The position numbers and the translations under genes are program-made. DNA of 64,000 nt from Nageia nagi. Its lineage: Eukaryota; Pinophyta. This document shows, in pieces, positions 13,201 to 25,200 of this stretch. The stretch spans positions 202,616,001 through 202,680,000 of the forward strand of contig JBITNC010000001.1 in assembly GCA_050084985.1 (NCBI GenBank), given 5' to 3'. Positions within the stretch are counted from its first letter, which is position 1. Every line of letters begins with the position of its first letter. The notes under the pieces were generated by a model that worked only from the letters and a program-made list of their open reading frames with translations, was not told where the DNA came from and did no database searches.

Positions 13201-16200
13201 CAAATGGGTATGCCCTCATGAAATTGCAAGGAATTTGAAATTTTGACCAAAACAAGCGGATTTCACCTCTAGGCGCACATTTTTGCTTTTTGATGGTGTC
13301 AAAGCTTGTATTCTTGCGCCTAGCTTGAGGGGATAGCAATTTTGATCAAAATTGAAAAGTTGCAAGTCCAAATATGCTTGGAATTGTTGGTATGTTTTTC
13401 TTTCCTAGTCCAAAACATGCACAAGATTTGGAGGAAACAGCATTACTTGTCTCCACCTAAAAGGACTGGTTACTCCAAGCGCTCACATGGATTATAGTCT
13501 TAAGGCACAATAGTCAGAAATGCATGTTGTTAACCGTATACAAGGGAAATACAACGTTGGAGTTCTTTTCCACAATGAGGAAAGCCTGCAAATGTGAACA
13601 AAAGCAAAGAAAGATAACAAATGCAGGGACAAACATAGGGATGAGTGCAAAGGAATATAAAGAAAATGAACTTATGAAGATATCACCAATGATGCAGTGT
13701 CTCAACAAGTCATCTCCGGATTCATTAAGATGGGTGTATTCACTATCAAGTCAGGTAACAAATAGCAATGAGCTCTCAAATTACTACCATACGAGAGCAA
13801 GGAGTTGTAGGGTCTTGGTGGAAGACTTGATGGAAAAAGGATAAATGAAGTGAAGTCGTGAATACACAGGCCTAACCGAATGACATAGAGACAAGCTATA
13901 CGCTCCATAATATATCCACTTGCGTGTAAACCATGCAAAGAATAACCATTTCAACAAATATTCAATATGCAACTTCAGGAAGAAAACTATTCAGACATGC
14001 ATAATCCCACAAATGACAATCTTCATAGTATTTAATTTGTAGCTCTATTCCAAAAAGAAATCAATGTATGATAATATTCAATAACATGAGTAGTGAAATT
14101 CCTTGCCTGATAGCAGTAACCTCAAAATGATATTCATTGATTCAAAATAGAGATGCAATGGTACGCAATCATAGCAAGCATAGAACCCCTTACTCAGCAA
14201 TCTTCTATGCAATGGAATGCTGAAATCTTTTTATATGCAAACTCACATACATGCTAAATCCTCACAGATAGGCAAGGATACGCAAAAATGACACATATGC
14301 TATGGATTCTTCAATTTTGCAAATGTAAAGAAATTCCTCCAATTCTTACAAATGCAAAACCTCATGCAATCAATGTTATGCAATATTCCAAATGCAAAAA
14401 TCCCAAATGCCAAAATCCCCTTCTAAATCACCATGATGGAGTATAAATAGGCCATTAGAAGTGTTTCCCTAAGGGCATTGAATCCAATATGGGGTGCACA
14501 CATGCAACACACATATCGATACAAAATATGATTGTTCACATGAAACGATGCAAGTGGCACTTAAAAGTCTGACAAAATATAAATGCCACTACCAAAATGC
14601 ATTTAATCTACCCCTAAACTACTCAAAAGTAAATCAGATATGCAATGAAATTCTGACATCTGAATCGGCAAAAGCAAAACCTCATCCCTGCACCGATCAG
14701 AGTCATAAATGAGTCTGATAGATTTGATCTGGCGGGAGAAAAAACTCATCCCTGCAGTAGTCAAATCAAGTAAATAGAGTCTGACATAATAACAACCATC
14801 ATAAAACATGCATTAAACAAAAGAAAGATCGTTGCAGAGAGAATATGGGAGTGGATCAAATCTAGGCCAGATCTATTCCGGTGTCGGCGGAGTTCCACTC
14901 CTCGTTGGTGAGACCGTATGACTCAATGGTCTCCTCCAACAACACCACAGTCTTCTGTACGCCCTTGGAAATCATGCCAACGATGTTTGCCATTTTGCCG
15001 AAAGTAGTCCTCTATCTTTTTGGATGTCGCCTACATTTGGTGCCTCCATATGACCATCCGCCTTTTGTGGAAAATGGGATGACCTACCTTCAACAAACTA
15101 AGGCGTCGATGTCTAAATGCACCTATATCAGGTTCTGAGCCTTTGCCAATACTGCCTCCTTCCTCCTTACGTTGTTGTCCTCCCCTTGGAACTTAAGCTA
15201 ATAGAGATAGTTGCTCATTTGTTCCTCGACCTCCTTTCTCAAGGGGATTCTAAGTTTCAGTACTACATTGCACTTCTCAAGTGCATGATTCAACCAGTTG
15301 TGGTGGTAGGTGAAATAGTGGCAATAGACTAATTTCTCAAGATTTGCGTAAATGTGCTGCAAATGGGATACATTGGGAAGTTAGCCATTTAACATAAGCC
15401 ATTTAACATGTTGAGGTGTGCTGAGATTTTTGTCTTAAGGTCCTTGATTTCCACACCTTTAGCAAGGAGCTTGTAGATTTGAGAAGACAATCTCTTCATA
15501 GCCTCCATCATTTCTTTCTTCACCTTCTCCTTCATCAATTTCCATCCTTCATGGAAGGAGGTGTGCTTCTTCAGATCAAGGGGGGCAGTATTGACCTTCT
15601 GGAACTCATTGATGATCTTCTTGCTGGTCGTGAGTTCCTTTTCAGCCTCTTCACCTTGTTTTTGGCTTCATAGCCCTCCTACTCCATGACTACAGCATTT
15701 TGAGTGTCTATATGCTTGCGGGCTATCAATCCTAATTTTATGAGCAACTTAAACGTCTCAATTACATAGTCTTCTACTCTCTGAGGATGTTTCTCCTTTG
15801 AACAACAATGGTTGATGGAGATTTCCTTTCGAGTGGTAGAAACAAATCTATCAACCCTTCAAATCTTCTCACCATCCGAAAGCTCCTCTTCCTCATCTTC
15901 AAAGCACAGATCCTGGTCTATATCTTCGTCATGAGCCTTACTCATGCTGAGGGCTTTAAGGCAGGCATCCAAGTCAAGATTCAGATGCTCGATTGTTGGT
16001 TAGGGAGGAAGCCTCTGTACCAACAATCATCCCTTATTGATTTTCTTGACCTCTTTCGCCGGAGTAGTTTGAACAAGGGTAATCTCCTTACTCTGGTGCT
16101 CTTTCTGTCTTCTCTTCTTTTGCTCTTTAGTCTCTCGTACATCTTCTTCATCTCTATCATCACCACCTATAGATATGCTTTTGTTCCATGGTTGGGGGGG

Positions 16201-19200
16201 CCTTTCATGGTTGGTTCTCTTCATAGAGGGTTTCTGTGAAGAAGAGGGGGAGCTTTCCTATGCTTGGCAAGAGAGGGTTTGGAGGCACCCACCTCTTTGG
16301 CACACTTTACTCCAATGACTTGGACCTCATCATCATCATAGGTTCTAATGTCCACAATCTCGTCGTCTTCTTGGAGATTCTTCATCTTTGTTTCGTTAGG
16401 TGCAGAGGCACCTACAGCTACATCGTCTTGCTTGGAGAACTGCTCGTCAACAACATCACCATCGTCATCATCTTCCTCTTCTTCTTCTGCCCCACCATAG
16501 CTATCTAACTCTTCTTCGGAGTCTTCTGCTATACGGTCGAGCTCTTCATCAGTCTCTTCATCAAAAGAGAAAGTAGAATGTTCAAAACTGGAACTAGAAG
16601 TTGGTTGCAATTGGGGGACTTTCTCCCTACATCTAGGAGAACAAGTGGGTCTGGAAGGGTCCTCTTTTGTGTACGAATCATTGGCGCAAACCTCATCCAG
16701 TATGTCTGAGGGGATAGTGCGATAGCCAACATCCTTGAGATCAGCCATTATTACGCTACGCTTGCTAGAGCTTGGAATATACTCCCTCGGAGCCTCTTTC
16801 CTCTTTCCAGTGGGAAGCAAGGGCGCCTTGACTGGCGGAGGTGCAACGCAAACAGGAGGAGGGGATGATTTGATCATGAGTGGGACCTCTTTAGATTTAG
16901 ACTTGGTAATTTGGGGTCTCTAAGGTGGTTTCTCCGCTTGGAAGGGAGCCTTGTTCTTGCTAAAGATAGCATCTATCTTCGCAATCTCCTCCTCATCTTG
17001 CACGTTTCAATACTTCTCCACATTCCCTAAGGACTTATGCTAAAAACTGATAGGCTTGTGGAACGCAGTGTTGTAGAGATGTGCAATTGCACCTCTAGGA
17101 TCATAGTTCCTCGATGCTACCTCCTTGAGGAAGACATACTGCTGCAGCTCCTTCATACTAGCTGCTTCAACCCAGGTCTGAAACACATATCTTGCAATTG
17201 AGATAGGCAAGTTAATGGTCGCATTCTTCTTCTTCCAAACTCTCTCTTTCAAGAACAAGAGTTGCCTAGCAAACTCCATGAGGATGAGCCTATCATTGGC
17301 ATATCTCGGTAGGAGCAGGGGTTGCTCTTTGGAGCCATAGACCATGATGAATGTATGGTCAATATCTTGCAGGAAGAAATCTGCATGTACACTGATAACT
17401 TGGATGGTTGCATCAAAAATCCTCTTCACCATGGATTCCCCTTTGATATCTTTATAGATATCATATTCCCACCAGTCATTTCTCTCATAGAAATGCTGGA
17501 ACTTGTTTTGGAACCACCACTTTGGATAAACCCGCCACACGGGAATGCCTTTTTGTCCCAAGTATCTTTCATCAGCAAGTTCCTTGGATCTGACCTTGCT
17601 ATACAACAATAGGTACACAAGATAGAAGTTCATGTAGAATCTCCTTGAGGAGCCAAAATAAGCCAACTGGTGGCGTAGGGCATCACTAATCACCGCACCC
17701 CACCAGATAGATCTCCCTGAGCTAATGACTGCAATGAAGCCTGTAAACTCCTTCCTATACTTTGCATCATTTTTCTGACCAGTAACCCTGGACAAAAGAG
17801 TGATCAGCTTGGCCACGACAGGCAAGAACTCCTCTTTCGGAGCGTTGATCAACCTCTAGCCCTGAAGGTTCTGGTAATCTTTGAGTAGCCATGGTCGAAT
17901 GTAGTCCCCAGGCCGGGCCATGGAATCATGGAATTCCTCAGAATCCAGTATGTAGTAGTTCCCATATCTTTTCCAGCCAAAGGTTGTTTCAATTCCACCA
18001 AAGGAGAAGTCCATAATTACATTTCCCTTCATGTTTCGTAGGACTCTCTTGTCGTATTCACATCTCCTGGCTACCTCGTAGCACTATCAGAAAAAGGTGC
18101 CGTGAAAGGCATCATGGTGGCGTTGAACAATCCACAAGTGTGGATAAGTTCCTTTGATAAATCCTCCTTACTGATGGAGGCAGTGGAGGCTAAAGTCTGG
18201 ATGGGGTCCAAGTTTCCCCAGTCTGTATCACCAACAAAGATGTATCGCCCCTTAAATTTGGCTTTAGGGAGTTAGGGTCTTTCTCTCTCTTGAAACTCAA
18301 TCAAACTCTCTCTTGAAAGTCAAATCATCTGGTTCTTAGTCACATGTCTCTCGAACAACTATCCTTGAACCTTCTAAGCTCTTAATGGAGGTGGTTTAAC
18401 TTTGGAAGCCATGCAGGGATGTCTGAAAATGCCCCCAGGAGAACCTAAGGAGAAGTCTAGATGCTGTGAAGGATGCAGCAGGAAAGGGCCAAACGTGTAA
18501 GTTTGGGCTGCAAGACGTCCAACACACTGAATAAAAGTTGACTTCTTTTTATAAGAGATGCATGGAGGGTGAATGTATGGTAGAGTGCATGTCTGCCACT
18601 TGTCTCCTTCTCTTCTCAACTCCTGGCATCTCAAACTTAACAAATTTCAGCTTGTAACCTTGGGTGTACGGTTTTGAATTAGTGCAAAAGCACTGTCTGG
18701 AATGCATGCAACTGGGTCCTGGCACACTTAGTTAATTTTTGGGGTACAATCCTCCATTTCACATTTGTGTGCTGGATGAATGGAAAAGCATGCACCTCAA
18801 ATTCAGGGGCTCAACTTGAAATGCCTTAGCCAAAAATGTCTATCTGGATGCACAAACAACCCTCAGCACCTTATTTCTCCTTGGTGCACCGTTTTGAATG
18901 AGTGCAAAAGCATGTACCATAAATGGTGCGATTGGGAAGCAGGGTGAAAATCTGAAATGAAGTGATAAAAATGACTAAGGGGTAGCTTACCATTTATAAC
19001 TTTCCAAGTTGCCACATGTCGCCCCTTGATTGATTGAAGTTAGGATCAAATGGAGGAGTCAAAATGGAGAGTGCATGGTTTAAGGTGAGTGCAAAAGCAT
19101 ATGCAAAAATGTATGCGCCAAAAAGTGAGGGACTTAGTCAAATTTCACACCAAACTGAAGCTCTATTTTCCTGGTCACACCTTTTAGGACGAGTGCAAAA

Positions 19201-22200
19201 GCATGCACCTTAAAGTATGCGCTTGGGCCTCCTTGCTAAATTTCTAACAATCAATTTTACTCCTAGGCCAGGACGTCTAAGACTGGGCACATGGTTTTGG
19301 AAGAGTCCTTTTTCATGAACATATAATGATGCGACTAGCCAATGGCACACCTCCCAATGCAAGAAATCCCAGAAAAAGGTGAAAATGATTCAAAATGCTC
19401 TTTGAAATAGGACGTGCCTTTCTCCTATACTCCATGTAGTGCTCCAAACATAGCCATCCGAACATACTAACTGGGGTTGACCTTCCTTTTATAGCCCTCT
19501 TGAACGGGACAGGCATCATCATGTGATTGGTGCAAGAGGGGGTCAAATGTATGTAGTTACACTTGTCAACGACCGAGCCCAACGCTTAGCCAAATTTCCT
19601 CTGAACCTGGTCTCATGGTTTGGGATGGGTGCAAAAGCATGCACCTGAAAGTATGCGAATAGCCCTATAAGCTCCAAAAACAATTAAGTATAGGTCTTCT
19701 TTCACCTTGGTCGCACCATTTTGAGGATGTGGAAAACACATACCTTAAAGCATGTGACTGAGCCATTTACCAAAAAATGCTAAGTATGGAAGCTCCTAGC
19801 CCTGATTGCACCATTTTGGGGATGTGCAAAAGCATGTCCCTCAAAACATGCAACTGGCTGAAAAAAATGTTTTTATCTTGAAATCTGACCAGAACGACCT
19901 TAAACATGAAAATGCAATGATAGAGAAATGAACTTTTGCGACATGAGGGACTCGACAGTGCAATTTTAAGGCTGAAAAATGCAGGTATGAGTATGAAAAT
20001 GCAGCATGAGCTTGGTTGTACCGTTTAGGGGATGTGCAAAAGCACGTCCCTCAAAACATGCAACTGAGGAATAGTGTATATTTCTGACTTGGGTTGATCA
20101 TGAATGTGCAAGTTTAACATGTTTCCCGAAACTAGACCAAAATGCATACATTCCCTTTAGACATATGTTTGTTTCCATGCATTCGCATTTGATTTTTGAA
20201 AATTTTGGGGGGTGTTGTGCAAGCACAACAGGAATGACCTTGTGCAACTTGCCCATGTTTTTGCTTTTCAAAATTTGCATGTTGAAATTTGGCCAAAATG
20301 AACTTTCTCTTGCTTAGGTGCCAATTTTTGGGCTTTTATGGTGTCAAAGATTGAAAAATTGTGCCTAGCCTCTAGGCATGCAAATTTTGCTCATTTTTCG
20401 AATCCCTTTGCCATTTGATGTGCAATTTGAAGATGAATCCTCCCATGCTTTCAAGAAAATTTTCATTTTTTTTGTGAAAAATGACCTTATTTCCTCCTTA
20501 GGCACTAATTTTTGGTGTTTGATGACACCAAAGCCTCAAAACATGTGCCTAAATATGGGAAACTTATTTTTGGAGCAATTTGGAAAACTTCAACCCTAAA
20601 CTTGCTTGATTTTTGCTACTCTTCAATACCCATTTTTTTTTATTTTCAATTTAATCATGTCAAAATTTCACCATTTCCAAGTGCATGCATACTAGGTGCC
20701 AAAAAAAAGTGTTTGATGGTGTCAAAGCTTGAAATCATGCACCTAGATTTTGGAGGAGTATTTTTGGTTCATTTGGGTTGGTCCCAAAGGCAAATTTGTG
20801 TAAAATTTTATCCTCCATCATGCCATGTGTTCAAAACAATTTCAAATTTTGGTGAGAAATGAGCTATCTTCATGCTAGGCACTAAAAAATGAGCTTTGAT
20901 GACATCAAAGCATGAAAAAATACACCTAAGTTTGGGGGGCATGATTTTAATCCATTTTAGAAACATTCAAGAACAAATTTGCTCAATTTTCCATTCTCCA
21001 CAATACTCATGCGCCCAAATTTCTAATTAGTGAAGTTGACATTTTATCAATTTTGAGTGCAATTGGGTCTAGGCACCAAAACTTTCCCTTTGATGGTGTC
21101 AATCCCTCAAAACATACACCTATGTCCCTTGGACACAAAATTTGAGTTTTTCCAAAAATTCGAAGTGCAAACCTGCCTCATTTTGCCTCCTACACCTTGC
21201 CATGTCATCAAAATTGGATTCAAAATTTTGTGAAAAATGTATACTTTGAGCCTAGGTGCCATTTTTCCTTCTTTGATGGCCTCAAACCCCAAAAATATGC
21301 CCCTAACTCTCCTTGGTGCAATTTTGATCCAATTCACAAATTTCCAAGCCCAAATATGCTTAGAATTTGACCCTTTATAGCTTGGCATTCTCGAAAATTC
21401 AATCCAAAAATGAGTGCTTCTATCCTTAGGCACCAATTCCTAGCCCTTGATGACATCAAAGCTTGGGAAACTACACCTAGTGGGAGAGGTAGCAACTTGG
21501 TCGGAATTCGGAGTTTCCAAAGCTTAAACTCGTATGAAACGAGGTCCTTTACTAGCTTGTGTCTTCTAATTCCAACTCTGGCAAACTCTGAAAAATGACC
21601 CCATCTTCATTGGTCCCATTCGAGACCCAAAAATCCTATATACTGGTGGAGTCACTGGATCCTGGCTCCTTGGCTTCAAAATTGGTGCTTGGATGCTTTG
21701 ATACTCTTCAAGGTCTTCAATGAGTAATTATCATGTATCACTCCCTGATATCATCTTTATACCGTTCAGAATCAACTATCTATTGCCTAAAGCCAATATC
21801 AAGGCAATGCACCTCATTGTCTTTGCAAAAATAGGGTCCCCAAAATCTTGTATTTTGGGGTATGTTGTGCAAGCACAACAGAATGTGGACAATGAAGATG
21901 ATGATTTCTTGTAGGGATATGGACTTGAACACCTAGAGAAGATGGCTGAAGGTTTGGTTGATAAAGAAGAGTTGGAAAGCCAAGACATGCTAGGATCACC
22001 AAGCAAACCTTCAAGAAGTAAGACATGAAACAAAGGAAAGGAGATCAGGGGAAGCAACAACAAAGGAAAGAATGAAGGGGAAAAAAAAAGACTAACATGT
22101 TTGATGTGTTTGAGGGATCTTCTTTGTATTTTGCAAATTCAAAGAAATATTGCCAAATGTATTTCAAAATTTATGTACTCACTTTGTTAGTATGCAGCCT

Positions 22201-25200
22201 ATGCACTATGCAGTATTTTGATACGAAAAACATGTTTTCCTCATCTATAATGCAATATCATGTGTTTTGGTAATAGCAAATGGCACCTACTTTTCAGTTT
22301 TCAAGACTGTTGTAATAGCAAATGACTGTGTTTTTGTAATATGTTTTGGTTATATTTAAATCCTCTCTTGCAAATGACTGTTGTAATAGCAAATGACTGT
22401 TGTAATGACTGCTGCAATAGCAAAGACTCTTGTAATATTTAAAACAAAAAAATTAAATGACTGCTGGTATATTTTTTCTGCATTTTTTTTTCCAAACATT
22501 TGTCAAATCGTCGATTAATCTCCTCAGCAGCGAAAACAATTAGTGGCGAAGAGAAAACTTTCGAACACTACCATAAACTATCTAAAAGAAGTGCTTCGCA
22601 CAATAATTCATCTTAGGATTAAGTGGTGAGGAAGGGGAGGTCCATGTTATGAGAGAGTACTGTCAGTAAATATCAGCACAAATCAACCTAGGAGTGCTCT
22701 CCATCGAAGGACGAGGTTGAGGGGGTCAACCAAAGAGTGCTTAAAGGGAGGAAGTTAATCATTGGAGAAACCAATAGACTAGAGGTGCAAACAAGTCTCG
22801 AAGAACCAACGACAACATCTGGTAGAGCTAGACGAGGTGATTTCCTCTATGGAGAAAAAAGCTAGAAATAGACATCTCCCAAGTCTAGAGGTAGAGGCCC
22901 CCATATATCTAAGTTTTTGAATATTAAGGATGATCCAAACAATGCATTCAGGATGGAGGGGCAAAGCAACAACCGCAGCTTGGACAATGCATTGTGGAAC
23001 TATCCATTTACAATGAACCAAATGTTTGAGCATCAAAGTTTGAACTTGCTCAACATGAGTCCAATTAGTGGATTGTAAACTAGGTGCCCAAATCTCAGAC
23101 TTTGTTCTTCTTTCACAAGAGGTTTTGTCTACCATAAGAATGCAAACAACATGCAAAGAGTCCAAAAAGGAAGAAATCTCTGTCTTATTTATGTCTTTAA
23201 ATCAAAAACCGAACTAATGATTTTCACCCACAAAAAATTACAACACTCAAAAAACGGATTTTTCGGTGCACCTAAGAAACTCAACATAATTGTAATTGTA
23301 TCATAAGTGGTTAACCAAATACATGATTTAACACAACTTAGATAACTTGCTAGGCTCAAAGTTTGAAACAACTTGGTAGATATTGGAGTTACAATCTCAG
23401 GAAACAAGAAAACATTAATAAAATGCTTAGAGATCTATGGAATACAATAGAACTTATGCACCACTTTTGGCACCAAGCCATAACAGAATTGAACTAGGTG
23501 TCATAGTAGAAAACAAAAGAACACAATGAAATCGGACAAGGAATACTGAAGAGCAGGAGAAAAAGGTAAGCTACCTGAATCCATTATATAAATAACTGCT
23601 ATAGCATGCAAATTATGCTCTAATAGTTTCTTCTTCCTTTGATACTCAAATCTTAAATGGTAAATGATACATATACAAATTACAGTCCCATTAATCATTT
23701 TGTTTAATAATCAACATAATGAATATCTCATTTCCTTTTATTCATATTTACTTGTTATAAGTAGCAAAATAAATATGTAAGGAATGTTGAATCACAATTC
23801 ACAACTATCATAATAATGTGCACTTCAATGTAGAGATATTTACTTGAAAACACATCCTGAATCTCCAACATTTGCACATTGTGCAAAGTAGACATTATTC
23901 AAATCGTGCCACAGTAAGAGAACAGTTGCTGTGCAGCCCTGAAAAATATTTGAGAGATTGGTAAGAAAAAAATAACCCAAAATCTAATGTCCCAGTATTT
24001 GCAAAAAGAGACATTGTATCCCTTGAAAGATAAAGTTCCCATGCATCTCTCCCATAACGATCAGATCAACCCACAACTATACTGAAATTTCAAAGTGGCA
24101 AATGAAATTCTCACAAAGAAACGAATTAATTGACATTGAATTCTAAAAAGAAAAATAGCATTAAGCACAAACATTGTTTCTCCACATTTAAGTTTCTAGA
24201 AAGAAAATTTATCCATACATCACATGTCCTACTTAGAAAAACTATGTTTATTCTGTAAAACAAGAAGAAATCGACGAGTGAACATATCCTAGTCTTTTCT
24301 CCAGGTCAAATATTATTATCAGAGTTTAGGGAGTTACTCTCGAAGATGAGAATACCAAAGGGCCAAGCTCTCATGAATTAATAGAAAGCATTAATAAGAA
24401 TTGAGAACAAAAAAGAGTACAATTACAAAACATCAAGATAATGACAGATCCCAGTAAAAATTACAAGCGTAAAAAGCCTGAGATTTCAAGGAAAGAGCGC
24501 ACAATATTCATAAATGATGTTACCCAGAATGCTTTTGAAAAAATTATTTTGTTTGGAACAGGTGATGCATTGCAGTTAAACTGTTGACAGTTATATATCA
24601 TTTTGTAAAATAAGATGTCAAAGACTCAAATGCCTAACAACTTTCAATTTTCATTGAATGACATAGAGTTTCAGATATGCCAACAGAAGCAACAAACAAG
24701 CTCCTGAGAAAGTTCTGTATTAGTTACAAAACAAAAGCTTATTGTTAACAGTGAGATCCAATATTTCACGTGCCTATTGAATAATAATCACATTATGTAA
24801 TGTTATGTACTCTAGTGTTGTATCTCTAGATACTTAAATTTGATTTTGATATTTTAAAATACATTAATTTATTTATCAAAAATGACTTATTTAAGAATGT
24901 GCAAGTAGGACATATCTAAAGGGTAAATTCAAATTTTATGATTATTTCAATTTTATATCAGCTAACTTCATATTGAAGCAATATTTTCCTATAAAAGGCT
25001 TCTTGTTTCATATATGAAGGCAAATGCAAAGATTATCAAGCAAGATCATCACCAAGCTCATCCACTGGTTTCGAAATGCCATATCCTGCACAGGAAATAA
25101 TAGACCATCAACAAAGAATATTGTTTTCACTTAAAGAAGATCGTCATAGCAAATTTGTTGTGAGATCCTTATCCTTTACAGGACACATGCGACCTAGAAT

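Larger units (their letters stand above)
14872..18412 (-). pseudogene. Large uncharacterised ORF of element C, degraded
   Basis: I do not recognise this protein. A possible start MASKVKPPP is at 18412. A conserved-looking domain follows, including GRYIFVGDTDWGNLDP, GLFNATMMPF, SFGGIETTFGWKRYGNYY, RPGDYIRPWLLKDYQNLQG and the 270-residue open block 17040-17852 (SSGRSIWWGAVISDALRHQL, GIPVWRVYPKWWFQNKFQHF, LPRYANDRLILMEFARQL). Next comes a Pro-rich and strongly acidic region (16221-16877, runs of E and D), a basic stretch near 16000-16170, a charged helical part, and a C-terminal end MANIVGMISKGVQ ending TGIDLA plus stop near 14872. About ten stops or frameshifts break it, so about 1,100 residues are inferred. 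No zinc knuckle, protease, RT or integrase motif is seen. Confidence 0.55.
13385..20230 (-). mobile_element. Element C: 6.8-kb TGTTGG...GCACAACA insertion carrying an antisense ORF
   Basis: C interrupts a B subrepeat: the uninterrupted unit (GCTTGGAATGACC) is present at 12716, and here it is split with GGAAT on both sides (13380-13384, 20231-20235). C opens TGTTGGTATG and closes GTTGTGCAAGCACAACA, the same ends as A and B. No duplicated terminal LTR is visible. A plus-strand TATA box (GTATAAATAG, about 14447) lies 1.06 kb inside. Coding-like sequence occupies 14872-18412 on the minus strand, and 18640-20100 holds degenerate repeats. It could be a giant solo LTR, or a non-autonomous element whose LTRs I cannot pair. 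The strand given is that of the ORF. Confidence 0.78.
2656..21880 (+). mobile_element. Element B: TGTTGG...GCACAACA insertion, itself interrupted by D and C
   Basis: B opens TGTTGGCATG and closes GTTGTGCAAGCACAACA, flanked by a 5-bp duplication GAATG (2651-2655 and 21881-21885). Removing D and C with their duplications leaves about 5.07 kb in three pieces: 2656-4338, 11646-13384 and 20236-21880. These pieces align in order with element A (for example the block around 3990-4338 matches 8150-8460, and both ends of the D insertion join into a continuous match). No internal primer-binding site, polypurine tract or second LTR is seen. TG...CA ends with a 5-bp duplication suggest a solo LTR. A TATA-like CTATTTATAG near 11790 is on the plus strand. 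Orientation is inferred from that only. Confidence 0.8.

Noticed and set aside
12358-13339. Several 60-120 residue frames with similar translations (LSPQARRKN...)
   Set aside because: They are successive copies of the ~183-bp subrepeat of element B. The similarity reflects tandem DNA, not a protein family.
16236-16508. Hydrophobic plus-strand frame resembling membrane segments
   Set aside because: It is the complement of the acidic stretch of the C ORF; runs of GAA/GAT codons read backwards give Phe/Ile/Val.
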